DNA of 64,000 bases from Alphaproteobacteria bacterium (GTDB taxonomy: Bacteria > Pseudomonadota > Alphaproteobacteria > Caulobacterales > Maricaulaceae). A program made the translations under genes and the position numbers. Shown in pieces: positions 50,474 through 59,217 of the stretch. Below the pieces are notes generated by a model. That model was not told the origin of the DNA. It searched no databases and saw only the letters and a list, made by a program, of their open reading frames with translations. Where the stretch lies: positions 558,001-622,000 of the forward strand of contig WGOD01000001.1 of NCBI GenBank assembly GCA_016124205.1, written 5' to 3'. Numbering within the stretch: the first letter of the stretch is position 1; each line of letters starts with the position of its first letter.

Positions 50474-51424
50474 ATGATTGAATGGTCAGACCTTCCTGTC
50501 GTGATCGGCATCGCCGAAGCCGGCAGTTACACGCAGGCCGCGCGATCGCTCGGCATCAGCCAACCCACGGTCGGACGCCGCATCCAGGCGCTCGAAGCCC
50601 GGCTTGGCGCGGCGATCTTCGAACGCGAGGATGGCAATCTGCACCCGACAGCCTTCGGCCTCGTCGTGCTGGAACACGCACGGCGGATGCAGGACGAGGC
50701 CGCCGCCATCGCCCGCGCCGCGATCAGTCAGGACAATTCCCTGTCCGGTCCGATCGTCGTCACGGCCTCGGAAGGCGCCGGGGCCGACTGGCTGCCGAAG
50801 GCGCTGAAGCCCTTCTCCGACGATCACCCGAACATCCAGGTCGTGATCAATATCGACAATGCCTCGGCGAACCTCGCCCAGCGGCAAGCCGACATCGCGC
50901 TTCGCTGGGGCGGGCCGGGCAATCAGCAGAGTCTGATCGGGCGCCGCGTGGCGACAGTGAAGGCGGGGTTCTACGCCGAGCGGAAATATCTCGACGTCCA
51001 CGGCCGTCCGAAACGTCCCGAGGATCTCGCCGGGCACGCCGCGATCATGTGGAACATCAATGCGCCCTTCGCCTGGCCCGAGATGATCGGCGATCTGCCC
51101 GTCAAGCCCGACCGGGTGGCGCTGGAAGCCAACAGTCCGAATGCGGTGATCGCGGGCATTGCCGCCGGTTACGGCATCGGCGTGGCCACCCACCGCATGG
51201 CGCGCGTCCGTCCGGGTATCGAGCGTGTGCTGCCCGACTGGGACACGGAGCTCGATCTCTGGCTGGTCGTGCACGAGGACGTGCGGCGCAGCGCGCGCAT
51301 CCGCGCCGCCTACGATCACCTCGTCACGATGGTCGAGATGGATCGCGGCTATTTCGAGCATGGCGGCGCGAGCTGCGTGCTGGAAAACCTGCCCATGCGG
51401 CAACGCGAAACGGTCGTCGCCTGA
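50474..51424 (+). CDS. LysR-family transcriptional regulator
   Basis: A 316-residue regulator. The helix-turn-helix is AEAGSYTQAARSLGISQPTV, then GRRIQALEARLGAAIFERED. The effector domain is full length (VATHRMARVRPGIERVL near the end). It lies divergently to a secreted TPR-protein gene and convergent, with only 2 nt between stops, to the AlgJ-like gene. Its target is uncertain. Confidence 0.9.
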   Translation: MIEWSDLPVVIGIAEAGSYTQAARSLGISQPTVGRRIQALEARLGAAIFEREDGNLHPTAFGLVVLEHARRMQDEAAAIARAAISQDNSLSGPIVVTASEGAGADWLPKALKPFSDDHPNIQVVINIDNASANLAQRQADIALRWGGPGNQQSLIGRRVATVKAGFYAERKYLDVHGRPKRPEDLAGHAAIMWNINAPFAWPEMIGDLPVKPDRVALEANSPNAVIAGIAAGYGIGVATHRMARVRPGIERVLPDWDTELDLWLVVHEDVRRSARIRAAYDHLVTMVEMDRGYFEHGGASCVLENLPMRQRETVVA

Positions 51425-51426
51425 AG

Positions 51427-52683
51427 CTAGCCGCCGTGGCGGCGCACATCGCGCTCCAGCTGGTTCCAGTTGTCGCGATTGAGATAATGCCGGGCGTCAC
51501 GTTCGGGCGGCGGCGGGTTCTCGTCGAGCGCATCGAATTCGCCCGAGACGTAGTCCATCCACTCGTCGCCCGAGGCGAGCCAGGCCTCGCGCCGCGCTTC
51601 GCGGGCAGCCAGAACGTCGTCCAGCGTGTCCGGCGTCAGCCGATAACCGAACATGTTGGCGCTGACCGGTGCCTCGCGGTCGCGGCGGCGCAGGCGGTCG
51701 AGCACGGCCTGCCCCAGCGTCGGGCGGTAGTGCGCAGGCACGTAATACCAGGGGTTCGGCCCCTGCCCGTCCCAGTCCGGCGGCGCGGTCAGCGAGACGG
51801 GCTGATAGCCGCCGAAATCCCACACCTGAAGCGCCGGGCCTTCGAAGCAGGGGCGTTCGGCCTCCGTCTGCGGACGGGCCGCCAGCTGGGCCATTGCGTC
51901 CCGGCGCAGCGCGTATTCCTCCGCGTTCACGCCGGCGCGATAGCCGGCCTCTTCCTGCCAGACATGGACAGGATGGATCACGAAAACGACCTGCTTGCCC
52001 TCGGCCAGCAGCGCGTCCACACCGCGAAACAGGAAGCGCATCCGCTCCGGGTCGTACTCGTAGGTCGAGTATCCGCGATAGCGCTTGGAGATTTCCTCCT
52101 CGAAGCGTTCGCGCAAAATGTCCTCGTCATAGGCATGCTCCCAGCGCGTGTCGGACCCGCCCGTCATGTTGTCGGTCAGGGTCTGCATCGCCCGGGCGAA
52201 AGCGCTCGGAGACAGCAGCATGCGGATGTCCGCGAACAGGCGCGGGCCGCCCGCCAGCGGCGTCAGCCAGTAGGTCGCGTGGGCGTTCGGCTCGGTCCCG
52301 AATTCACGCAGATCCATTCCGATGATGACGCAGCGGATGTCCGGGTTTCCGGCCGCCAGCGTCGAGGCGCGCGCCAGTTCGAACGCCGTGGTGCCGGCCA
52401 TGCCGAGATTTTCGAATCCGCCGTCCCAGTCCGGGATGTCGCGCGGATAGCCGTCGGCGACACGCGAGGATCCCATGATGATCGTGCCGGCCTGGGTATC
52501 GATCAGGCGATGGCCGGTGCGGACCCGGTAGCCATCCTCGTGCGCGCGGGTGCGGCGCTCGTTGACGCCGGGGATCTGCACGCCCGGCATCAGGCCATAG
52601 GGGTCAACAAGGAAGGTGAATCCGCCAAAGCCGACGAGCCAGACCGCAAACGCGATCAGCAGCGTGCGCGCATAGCGCCCCAT
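51427..52683 (-). CDS. SGNH-like (AlgJ/AlgX-type) membrane-anchored protein
   Basis: A 418-residue protein with one N-terminal helix (about 7-25), then a periplasmic domain. The motif IIMGSSRVADGYP (GxSR) resembles the SGNH nucleophile block, and VVFVIHPVHVWQEE may hold the His. Proteins like this partner with MBOAT acyltransferases to acylate cell-surface polymers. The MBOAT gene ends 25 nt upstream of its start. Substrate unknown. Confidence 0.8.
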   Translation of the reverse strand: MGRYARTLLIAFAVWLVGFGGFTFLVDPYGLMPGVQIPGVNERRTRAHEDGYRVRTGHRLIDTQAGTIIMGSSRVADGYPRDIPDWDGGFENLGMAGTTAFELARASTLAAGNPDIRCVIIGMDLREFGTEPNAHATYWLTPLAGGPRLFADIRMLLSPSAFARAMQTLTDNMTGGSDTRWEHAYDEDILRERFEEEISKRYRGYSTYEYDPERMRFLFRGVDALLAEGKQVVFVIHPVHVWQEEAGYRAGVNAEEYALRRDAMAQLAARPQTEAERPCFEGPALQVWDFGGYQPVSLTAPPDWDGQGPNPWYYVPAHYRPTLGQAVLDRLRRRDREAPVSANMFGYRLTPDTLDDVLAAREARREAWLASGDEWMDYVSGEFDALDENPPPPERDARHYLNRDNWNQLERDVRRHGG

Positions 52684-52708
52684 CCGGTTCCCCGGAGGCG
52701 TGGAGCGG

Positions 52709-54151
52709 TCAGAAGTTGTAATAGATGAACTCCGCGGCGGTCCACGAATTGACGATGGCGAGGAAGAGGATCGAGGCGATCAGGACCGCGGTCCACACGC
52801 CCGGCTTCCAGCGCCAGCCCTTCTGCAGGCTGCCTTCCGACCCGTCGAGCGTGCGCTCGTCGAGATAGTTGGAAAAGTAGGACATCGTGTCGGGCATCAG
52901 CCAGACGATGCCGAGACCGATCACGATGGCGATCCAGGGATCGTCGCCGACGCCCGCGCCAATCCCGTTCATCCCCGCCATGCCGGACAGGATTTCCCAG
53001 GCCGCGTCGAAGCTGGTCGCGCGGAAGAAGACCCAGGCCACGGTCACGAAGAGGAAGGTGAAGAGAATGGCCAGCCATTTCGCCTTCGGGAACAGGCCCT
53101 GCGGGCGGATGCGGTTGATCATGTGGCACCAGGTGAGCCCGAGGCCGTGCAACCCGCCCCAGACCACGAAGGTCCAGGCCGCACCGTGCCAGAGCCCGCC
53201 CAGCAGCATGACAAGCATGAGATTGATCGCGCGGCGCTGCGGGCCTTTCCGGTTCCCGCCCAGCGGGATGTAGAGATAGTCCCGCAGGAAGCGCGACAGC
53301 GTGATGTGCCAGCGCCGCCAGAAATCGACCACGGACGTCGCCCGATAGGGCGCGTTGAAGTTGGCTGGCAGGCGGTAGCCGAACATGCGGGCCAGCCCGA
53401 TCGCCATGTCGGAATAGCCGGAGAAGTCGAAGAAGATCTGCAACGAATAGGCGAGCGCGCCGGACCACGCCTCGAGCAGGCCCAGATCGTCACCGCGCGC
53501 TGCCGCGCCGAAGGCCGAGGCCGCGAATGGTTCGATATTGTCCGCAATCAGGACCTTCTTCGCGAGGCCCATCGCAAAGATCGACAGGCCGACGCCGATA
53601 TTCTCGGCGAGGTCATCCTTGCGGTCCTTGTCGGCATACTGGTCGGCGATCTGGTCGTGGCGGACGATCGGACCGGCGATCAGCTGCGGGAAGAAGGACA
53701 CGAAGAGGGTGTGATCGAGGAAGGGGCCGGGCCGCGTGTGCTTCCGCGCCACGTCCACGAGGAAGCTGATCTGCTGGAAGGTGAAGAAGGAAATCGCCAG
53801 CGGCAGCGGGAAGCCGGGCAGCGGTAGGTCCGTGCCGGCGACCGCGTTGACGTTCCCGACAAAGAAATCGGCATATTTGAACAGGCCGAGCGCGCCGAGA
53901 TTGAGGATGATGCCGATCCCCAGCCAGGGCTGCGCCTTCCGCCCGATCGCCAGTCCCAGGAAGTGGTTGATGACCACCGAGCCCAGCAGCAGCGGCAGGT
54001 AGCGGATATCCCACCAGGAATAGAAGATCAGCGAGGCCAGCGTCAGCGCGACCAGCGCGGCATGGTGTGCCACCCAGCGGCGCAGCACGTAGTAGGCGAC
54101 GATCGTCGCGGGCAGGAAAAGAAACAGAAACTCGAAGGAGTTGAATAGCAT
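52709..54151 (-). CDS. MBOAT-family O-acyltransferase (AlgI-like)
   Basis: A 480-residue polytopic protein. It has NSFEFLFLFLPATIVAYYVL, FSGYSDMAIGLARMFGYRLP, and NFNAPYRATSVVDFWRRWHI, then TLSRFLRDYLYIPLGGNRKG and the catalytic His in GGLWHGAAWTFV. MBOAT enzymes pass acyl groups across or at the inner membrane to surface polymers. ATG 54151 starts the normal MLFNSFEF sequence; the frame is open upstream. The AlgJ-like gene follows. Confidence 0.93.
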   Translation of the reverse strand: MLFNSFEFLFLFLPATIVAYYVLRRWVAHHAALVALTLASLIFYSWWDIRYLPLLLGSVVINHFLGLAIGRKAQPWLGIGIILNLGALGLFKYADFFVGNVNAVAGTDLPLPGFPLPLAISFFTFQQISFLVDVARKHTRPGPFLDHTLFVSFFPQLIAGPIVRHDQIADQYADKDRKDDLAENIGVGLSIFAMGLAKKVLIADNIEPFAASAFGAAARGDDLGLLEAWSGALAYSLQIFFDFSGYSDMAIGLARMFGYRLPANFNAPYRATSVVDFWRRWHITLSRFLRDYLYIPLGGNRKGPQRRAINLMLVMLLGGLWHGAAWTFVVWGGLHGLGLTWCHMINRIRPQGLFPKAKWLAILFTFLFVTVAWVFFRATSFDAAWEILSGMAGMNGIGAGVGDDPWIAIVIGLGIVWLMPDTMSYFSNYLDERTLDGSEGSLQKGWRWKPGVWTAVLIASILFLAIVNSWTAAEFIYYNF

Positions 54152-54303
54152 GCCTGCCCCTCGCCCGGCATGGCGCCTTCGCCATGTCCGTCCCCGGATC
54201 AAGGGCTAGCAGCGGGTGCCGGATGCGGCAAGCGGACGGTGCGGTGACGGCTTGTGCGGTGTCCCGGCCCTGCCTAGGTTCGCGAGCACAAACGGGGGGC
54301 GAC

Positions 54304-55179
54304 ATGCCGGGGCAGCTGAAACAGCACGAGATGGGATTCTGGCAGCTCGCCGACATACCGAGCGAAGCCGAACTCGCCGAGTATTACAGCCAAAAATACT
54401 TCACCAAGGAAGACGCCTCCTCGCACTACGCCTACGCGTACGAGGACCGCGATCTGCGGCACAAGCTGATCCAGCCGACCGAGACCGAACGCGTCGTTGG
54501 CAGCGAACCGCGGAGCTTGCTCGAGGTGGGGGCCGGAGAAGGCTTCACCCTCGCCTATTTCAACCGCAAGGGCTGGGACGTCAAAGGCGTCGACTTCACC
54601 GCCGACGCGGCCCGCGAATTCAATCCCGACATCGCCGACAAGGTGATCGCGACCGATGCCTTTGCCTGGCTCGATGCCGAGATCGACGGGCCGAACCGGT
54701 ATGACGTGGTGATCTGCAATCACGTGCTGGAGCACGTTCCGGACCCGTGCGCGCTGCTGTCACGGCTGCGCGGCGTGGTCGCGCCCGGCGGTTATGTACG
54801 GATCTCGACGCCGAACGACATGTCCTGGCTGCAGGACTATATCGTTGCGACAGGCCGGGCAGATCCGGAGTATTTCGTCTGCGTTCCCGACCACATCAAC
54901 TATTTCAACGCACAGACGCTGCGCCATGTCGTCGAGGCACACGGGTTCGAGATCGCGGAATTCCTGACCGAGTTTCCCGTCGATCTCTTCCTGCTCAATG
55001 ACGCCGCGAACTACATGACGGACCGGACCAGGGGCCGCGGCGCGCATTGGGCGCGGACCGAATTCGAACTGGCGCTGATGGAACGCTCGATCGACGATCT
55101 GATCGCCTTCCGGCGGACCTGCGCCGATATCGGGATCGGCCGCGCGCTGACCGTCTATGCCCGGCCCTCGGGCGGCTGA
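54304..55179 (+). CDS. Class I SAM-dependent methyltransferase
   Basis: A 291-residue methyltransferase: SAM motif LLEVGAGEGFTLAYFNRKGW, then VVICNHVLEHVPDPCALLSR (the HVLEH motif of Methyltransf_23) and DHINYFNAQTLRHVVEAHGF. This kind is common in surface-sugar gene sets, and its substrate is unknown. ATG 54304 follows a G-rich ribosome site. Divergent from the MBOAT gene; the 3' end overlaps the convergent GNAT gene by 25 nt. Confidence 0.88.
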   Translation: MPGQLKQHEMGFWQLADIPSEAELAEYYSQKYFTKEDASSHYAYAYEDRDLRHKLIQPTETERVVGSEPRSLLEVGAGEGFTLAYFNRKGWDVKGVDFTADAAREFNPDIADKVIATDAFAWLDAEIDGPNRYDVVICNHVLEHVPDPCALLSRLRGVVAPGGYVRISTPNDMSWLQDYIVATGRADPEYFVCVPDHINYFNAQTLRHVVEAHGFEIAEFLTEFPVDLFLLNDAANYMTDRTRGRGAHWARTEFELALMERSIDDLIAFRRTCADIGIGRALTVYARPSGG

Positions 55180-55697
55180 GTTCGCCATTCACCGGGATTG
55201 AAGGCGCACATGATCAGGCGGTCGACCGGCGTCCGGTCGCGCAGCAATTCGTCGCGCTGAAGCGCATCAAGCCGCCACCCGGCCCGCTCGAGCATTTTCC
55301 GCGAGCCGTGATTGTCGGCATAGAGACCTGACCGGATCTTGCGGATGCCCAGCTCGGCGAAGGCCTTTTCCGTGGCCAGCTGCATCGTCCGGGTCGCCGC
55401 CCCCCTGCCCCAGTAATCCTTGTCGCCGATCACGAGCGACAACTCGCCCGCCGAATGCTTCCAGTTCACGTCGATCTTGACGTTGCCGATATGCAGACCG
55501 GTTTCGGCGTCACAGATCGCCCAGATGAAGCGGCGCTTGCCACGGCTGTCATTGATGAAGCGAAGGACGTCGTCGCGCGTCAGGTCCCGCGACTCGAGAA
55601 ACTTCGTGACCTCCGGATCGCGGAACCATGCCAGGTAGCGATCGGTCACGTCGGCATCTTCCAGCTCGCGAAGAGAAATCTCGGCTCGCTCTTTCAT
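55155..55697 (-). CDS. GNAT-family acetyltransferase (RimJ/RimL-like)
   Basis: A 180-residue N-acetyltransferase: EISLRELEDADVTDRYLAWF, then GNVKIDVNWKHSAGELSLVI and the acetyl-CoA loop DKDYWGRGAATRTMQLATEK. It resembles enzymes that acetylate amino sugars or protein N-termini. The ATG overlaps the TPR-glycosyltransferase-like stop by 4 nt, so it is coupled to that gene. Target unknown; the pairing favours a sugar substrate. Confidence 0.88.
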   Translation of the reverse strand: MKERAEISLRELEDADVTDRYLAWFRDPEVTKFLESRDLTRDDVLRFINDSRGKRRFIWAICDAETGLHIGNVKIDVNWKHSAGELSLVIGDKDYWGRGAATRTMQLATEKAFAELGIRKIRSGLYADNHGSRKMLERAGWRLDALQRDELLRDRTPVDRLIMCAFNPGEWRTQPPEGRA

Positions 55698-57832
55698 CGT
55701 TCGGTCTCCAGTCGCGCCCGGTTGATGGCCTGCGCCAGGACGCTTTCGCGGCCATCGGGGTCACAGTGCATCATGGACGGAAAGATCGTGTCCCGCATCC
55801 CGTCATCACGCCGCCAGGCATTCGCCCAGGGCCAGCCGAAGGAGATCGAGTAGACGTTGGCGCCCGCAGCCGCACAAATCTCGCGCGTTGAAACCCCTGT
55901 ACTCATGACGAGATCGCAGGCCCGCGCCAGCGCGGCGACGCCTTCAATGTCACCACGCAAATCGAGATCGGGATGGACGAGGAAGTTCACGCCGGACCGG
56001 GCTTCGATGTCGGCGATCTCGCCCGCATCCCAGTCGTATTGCATCAACACCCAGGCCGCTTGTGCCGAGCCGGTCAAACGCGCGATCTCGGCATTGCCGA
56101 AGAAGGAGGAAGACCGGGCCGCCCCGGCGAGACCCGAGCGCCAGCACAGACCGATCGTTGTCCGGCCGCCTGCGGCCTTGGCCAACCAGTCCTGCATCGC
56201 TTGAACGCGTGCCGGGTCGGGTTCGAGGACCGGCGTGCCAGAGACGTCCGCAGCGATACCCTTCCGGGCCGCGTGCATAGCCTGCAGGTCCTCCTGGACC
56301 AAGACCGCGCCATGCCGGCCGACCGCTTCAAGCGCGCAGGCCGGAACGCGAAGCGGGTCGATGGCTTCGGGCACGCCGCGCCGCTGGTTCCAGAACTCGG
56401 CGGGCCCCACTTCCGCGACGCGTGTATGCGCGAGGAAATGCCAGTCCGGCCGCGCGCGCCGCGCCATTTCAACGAGCCGCGCGTCGAGCATCATGGTGTA
56501 GTCGCCGCCACCGAGATGGCGGTGCAAGAGGCCGAGACGGAAGATGTCATCGCCGAGCCCCCACCCGCTGAGCACAACCGCCGACCCCGGCCCGCGGGCC
56601 GGATCGGACGTGTCGTAGTCCGGCTGGCCGGGCGTCAATCCGCCATAGGCGGCCCGGATCCCCGCCGCGTCACCCTCGAACAATCGGTAGACGGCGTCCC
56701 AGTCTCCGGCTCTGGCGAAAATGTCGGCGAGGATGTGCGGCGCGAAGGGCGAGCGGGGCGGGTTTTCCGCGGCGAGATAGTCGCGCGCCAACTCTACGGA
56801 CGCGTTCAGGTCCGCCTGCCCTCCGAGCAGGATATCCGGAAGCGCGAACACGCCCGACCATTCCCTGCCGGCAAAGCGGGATCGTGCGTCCACGAGCCGG
56901 TTCCGCGCGGCGTCCAGATCGCCGGCATCGAGCGCGTCGCGGATTGCATACAGATCAAGCGTCGCGCGCGCACACTCGGCTTCCGACTCCCGAGCGACGG
57001 CGTCCTCGGGAGCGGTGTCCTCGGGAACCGGTTCATCGAGGTGCGCTTCGAGCGCAGAGCGGAAAGCGGAATACCGCTCGGATATCCCCGCTTCGAACGC
57101 GATGGCGAGCGCAAGCACGAGACGGTCGGTCTCCGCGCTGCCGTCGCAGTCAATCGTATCAAGAAGGTCCAGACCCGCTGCCGCACCGCCATGCCAGCCG
57201 AAGAAGGTCGCGACGATCGAGAGGATGTCAGCGGGGCCCGGTTTCACGAGCCGGACATAGGCCAGGGCCAGACGCTGCGCGGACGGAAACTGGAGCGAGG
57301 CGTGCTGCATCCAGATGCGCTTCCACAGCGCCTCCAGCGCGATGCCGTGAATGCCTTCGGCGGGAATGTCATCAAGGCCGGAATGACCGGCCTCGATATT
57401 GGCCAGCAGCCGGATGCCGTCGAGCGCGGAGCGAACCATGCCCTTGTGGAAATCGTCGCCCTGGAACGCAAATTCGATCGTTTCGAGCGCCAGCGTCATG
57501 TCGGTCGCGACGACCGCAACGAGATTGGCGTCGCCGGTGCCATACCAAAAGGGAATGAGGGCGCGCGCCGCGTCATAGGGATCACTCCCCGCCTCGAACG
57601 CCCGGCGGAGGAGACGCGACGCTTCGATGTAATAGCGATGGGCTGAGAGCAGCGCGGCAGCGGCGGCGTATCCGCCGGTCCAGTTTCCCGCCGCGACACG
57701 GCTCTCGATCCAGCCGGTAATGGCCGCCTCATCGCGCTCGGCCACAAACCGCTGCAGCTCCGTCGTCTCCCACGGATCCGGAGCGGGCGCGATGCCCGCC
57801 TCAGTTTCGTCTGTCGGTTCCGCGTCGCTCAC
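55694..57832 (-). CDS. TPR-rich protein with glycosyltransferase-like C-terminus
   Basis: A 712-residue protein starting at GTG 57832 (SDAEPTDETEAGIAP). The N-terminal two-thirds is alpha-helical with TPR-like repeats (about 40-370), and the C-terminal third has a GT-B-like part: TIGLCWRSGLAGAARSSSFF, then VLMQYDWDAGEIADIEARSG and LARACDLVMSTGVSTREICA, AAGANVYSISFGWPWANAWR. Similar proteins act on surface or flagellar glycans. No signal peptide. An overlap couples it to the GNAT gene. Confidence 0.78.
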   Translation of the reverse strand: MSDAEPTDETEAGIAPAPDPWETTELQRFVAERDEAAITGWIESRVAAGNWTGGYAAAAALLSAHRYYIEASRLLRRAFEAGSDPYDAARALIPFWYGTGDANLVAVVATDMTLALETIEFAFQGDDFHKGMVRSALDGIRLLANIEAGHSGLDDIPAEGIHGIALEALWKRIWMQHASLQFPSAQRLALAYVRLVKPGPADILSIVATFFGWHGGAAAGLDLLDTIDCDGSAETDRLVLALAIAFEAGISERYSAFRSALEAHLDEPVPEDTAPEDAVARESEAECARATLDLYAIRDALDAGDLDAARNRLVDARSRFAGREWSGVFALPDILLGGQADLNASVELARDYLAAENPPRSPFAPHILADIFARAGDWDAVYRLFEGDAAGIRAAYGGLTPGQPDYDTSDPARGPGSAVVLSGWGLGDDIFRLGLLHRHLGGGDYTMMLDARLVEMARRARPDWHFLAHTRVAEVGPAEFWNQRRGVPEAIDPLRVPACALEAVGRHGAVLVQEDLQAMHAARKGIAADVSGTPVLEPDPARVQAMQDWLAKAAGGRTTIGLCWRSGLAGAARSSSFFGNAEIARLTGSAQAAWVLMQYDWDAGEIADIEARSGVNFLVHPDLDLRGDIEGVAALARACDLVMSTGVSTREICAAAGANVYSISFGWPWANAWRRDDGMRDTIFPSMMHCDPDGRESVLAQAINRARLETER

Positions 57833-57926
57833 AATGCCCTGCCCCCGCGCTCGCAACAGGCCATAGGAGATTGGCGGCAGGTTGGAAAGCCGGAGCCTGG
57901 TCCGAGATCTTTCCGGACAGCTTCTC

Positions 57927-58997
57927 TCAGGCCGCGCCGACAGCGCGAACCCAAAGTTCGTAGCGCCGGTCCGCTTCGCCGATCTCACCGGCGAATCCGG
58001 GCGTCTTCGCCAGCGCACGTTTCGCCTCGGACGGAGTCATGCCGAATTCGGCCTTGAAGGCCCGGCTGAACTGGGCGTCGGATTCGAAGCCCCGCCGCAT
58101 GGCCAGTTCGCCCAGCGTTACTGCAATCTCGCCGCGCGCCAGGCGCGCAATATCCATGAGGCAAGCGCGCAGCCGTTCCGCCCGGATGTAGGCGGCCACT
58201 CCGCCAATCGGCTCGAAGGCCCGGTAGAGCGTGGCGCGCGACACATCGAGGGCGCGCGAGACGATCGCGACATCCACCGGTTCACCGGCGTGAATCCGCG
58301 AGCGGATGAAGGACTTTGCCCGCGTGACCGTGGCGATGCGATGGCTCTCTGTCCCGTCGAGACGCCGGGTCTGGCCGCGATAGCATTCCGCGATGAGGTC
58401 CGCGGCCGCATCGACGGCGGCAGCGGCCTCTCCGGTATCCATTCGTCCCAACGTGCGCTGCAGGCTGACGAGGAAGCCGGCCGTGAGCTGGGCCAATCCG
58501 CTGTCGGAACCAATCGCCTGAAGATGCAAGTCCGACACTTTGCCCAGTCGGCTCTCGATGGCATCGCGGGGGAAAATGATCGAGACCAGATCGAACTCGG
58601 AATTGACGGTCTGCATGTCCCGCGTGAGGTCGAATCCGATCAGGGCGTTTTCAGCCGCGATCGGGATTGTGTCGCCACGGCGGCAGACATTTCCTCGGGT
58701 GAAGACCTGAAACATGACGCCTTCAATGCCGTCGCGGTAGCTGCGCAGGGTGCTGCGCGAGAAGGCCTGGGCGCCGGCCTGCACCCGCGTGACCATCGCC
58801 TCCCCGGCCATGGCGCTGTCCAGCCGCGCCCGGTACCCGGTCCGGCCCGCATCCGGCCCGGCATCGATATCGAACAGAACGCCGATGCTGTCGCGCCACA
58901 GGCCGAACTGTTCGTCCGGTGCGGCGATACGCGTGTCGAACACTGCGATATCGACAGGCGCGGCGAGCGCGCGTGCGTTTTCGGAATTGTCCGCCAC
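57927..58997 (-). CDS. AraC-family regulator
   Basis: A 356-residue regulator with an N-terminal AraC-binding-like domain and a C-terminal double helix-turn-helix (DVAIVSRALDVSRATLYRAF; VTLGELAMRRGFESDAQFSR, then AFKAEFGMTPSEAKRAL). It is divergent from the subtilase gene; a short inverted repeat, GAATT-TCT-AATTC, lies at 59150-59162 in the 220-bp gap. Control of the protease is plausible but unproven. Confidence 0.9.
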   Translation of the reverse strand: MADNSENARALAAPVDIAVFDTRIAAPDEQFGLWRDSIGVLFDIDAGPDAGRTGYRARLDSAMAGEAMVTRVQAGAQAFSRSTLRSYRDGIEGVMFQVFTRGNVCRRGDTIPIAAENALIGFDLTRDMQTVNSEFDLVSIIFPRDAIESRLGKVSDLHLQAIGSDSGLAQLTAGFLVSLQRTLGRMDTGEAAAAVDAAADLIAECYRGQTRRLDGTESHRIATVTRAKSFIRSRIHAGEPVDVAIVSRALDVSRATLYRAFEPIGGVAAYIRAERLRACLMDIARLARGEIAVTLGELAMRRGFESDAQFSRAFKAEFGMTPSEAKRALAKTPGFAGEIGEADRRYELWVRAVGAA

Positions 58998-59217
58998 GCT
59001 CCCCCCGTCGACGGCCGATTATTGAGACGGATACGCAAGAACGACCGCCCTCGTGAGACGGTCTGAATAACACATCCTGACATAGCATTCCTACACTCCG
59101 GCCCGGAAATCAATCGGGGAGTTGCGGGCAAGCTTCTGATTTGCTGGAAGAATTTCTAATTCAACGGCAGGTTCGGAAATTTTTTGCCCCAACTGCGTCC
59201 GCGCTGGAGAGTCGATC

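Noticed and set aside
50482-52728. 748-codon plus-strand frame over the LysR and AlgJ-like genes
   Set aside because: It covers LysR out of frame and the AlgJ-like gene antisense; composition is shadow-like.
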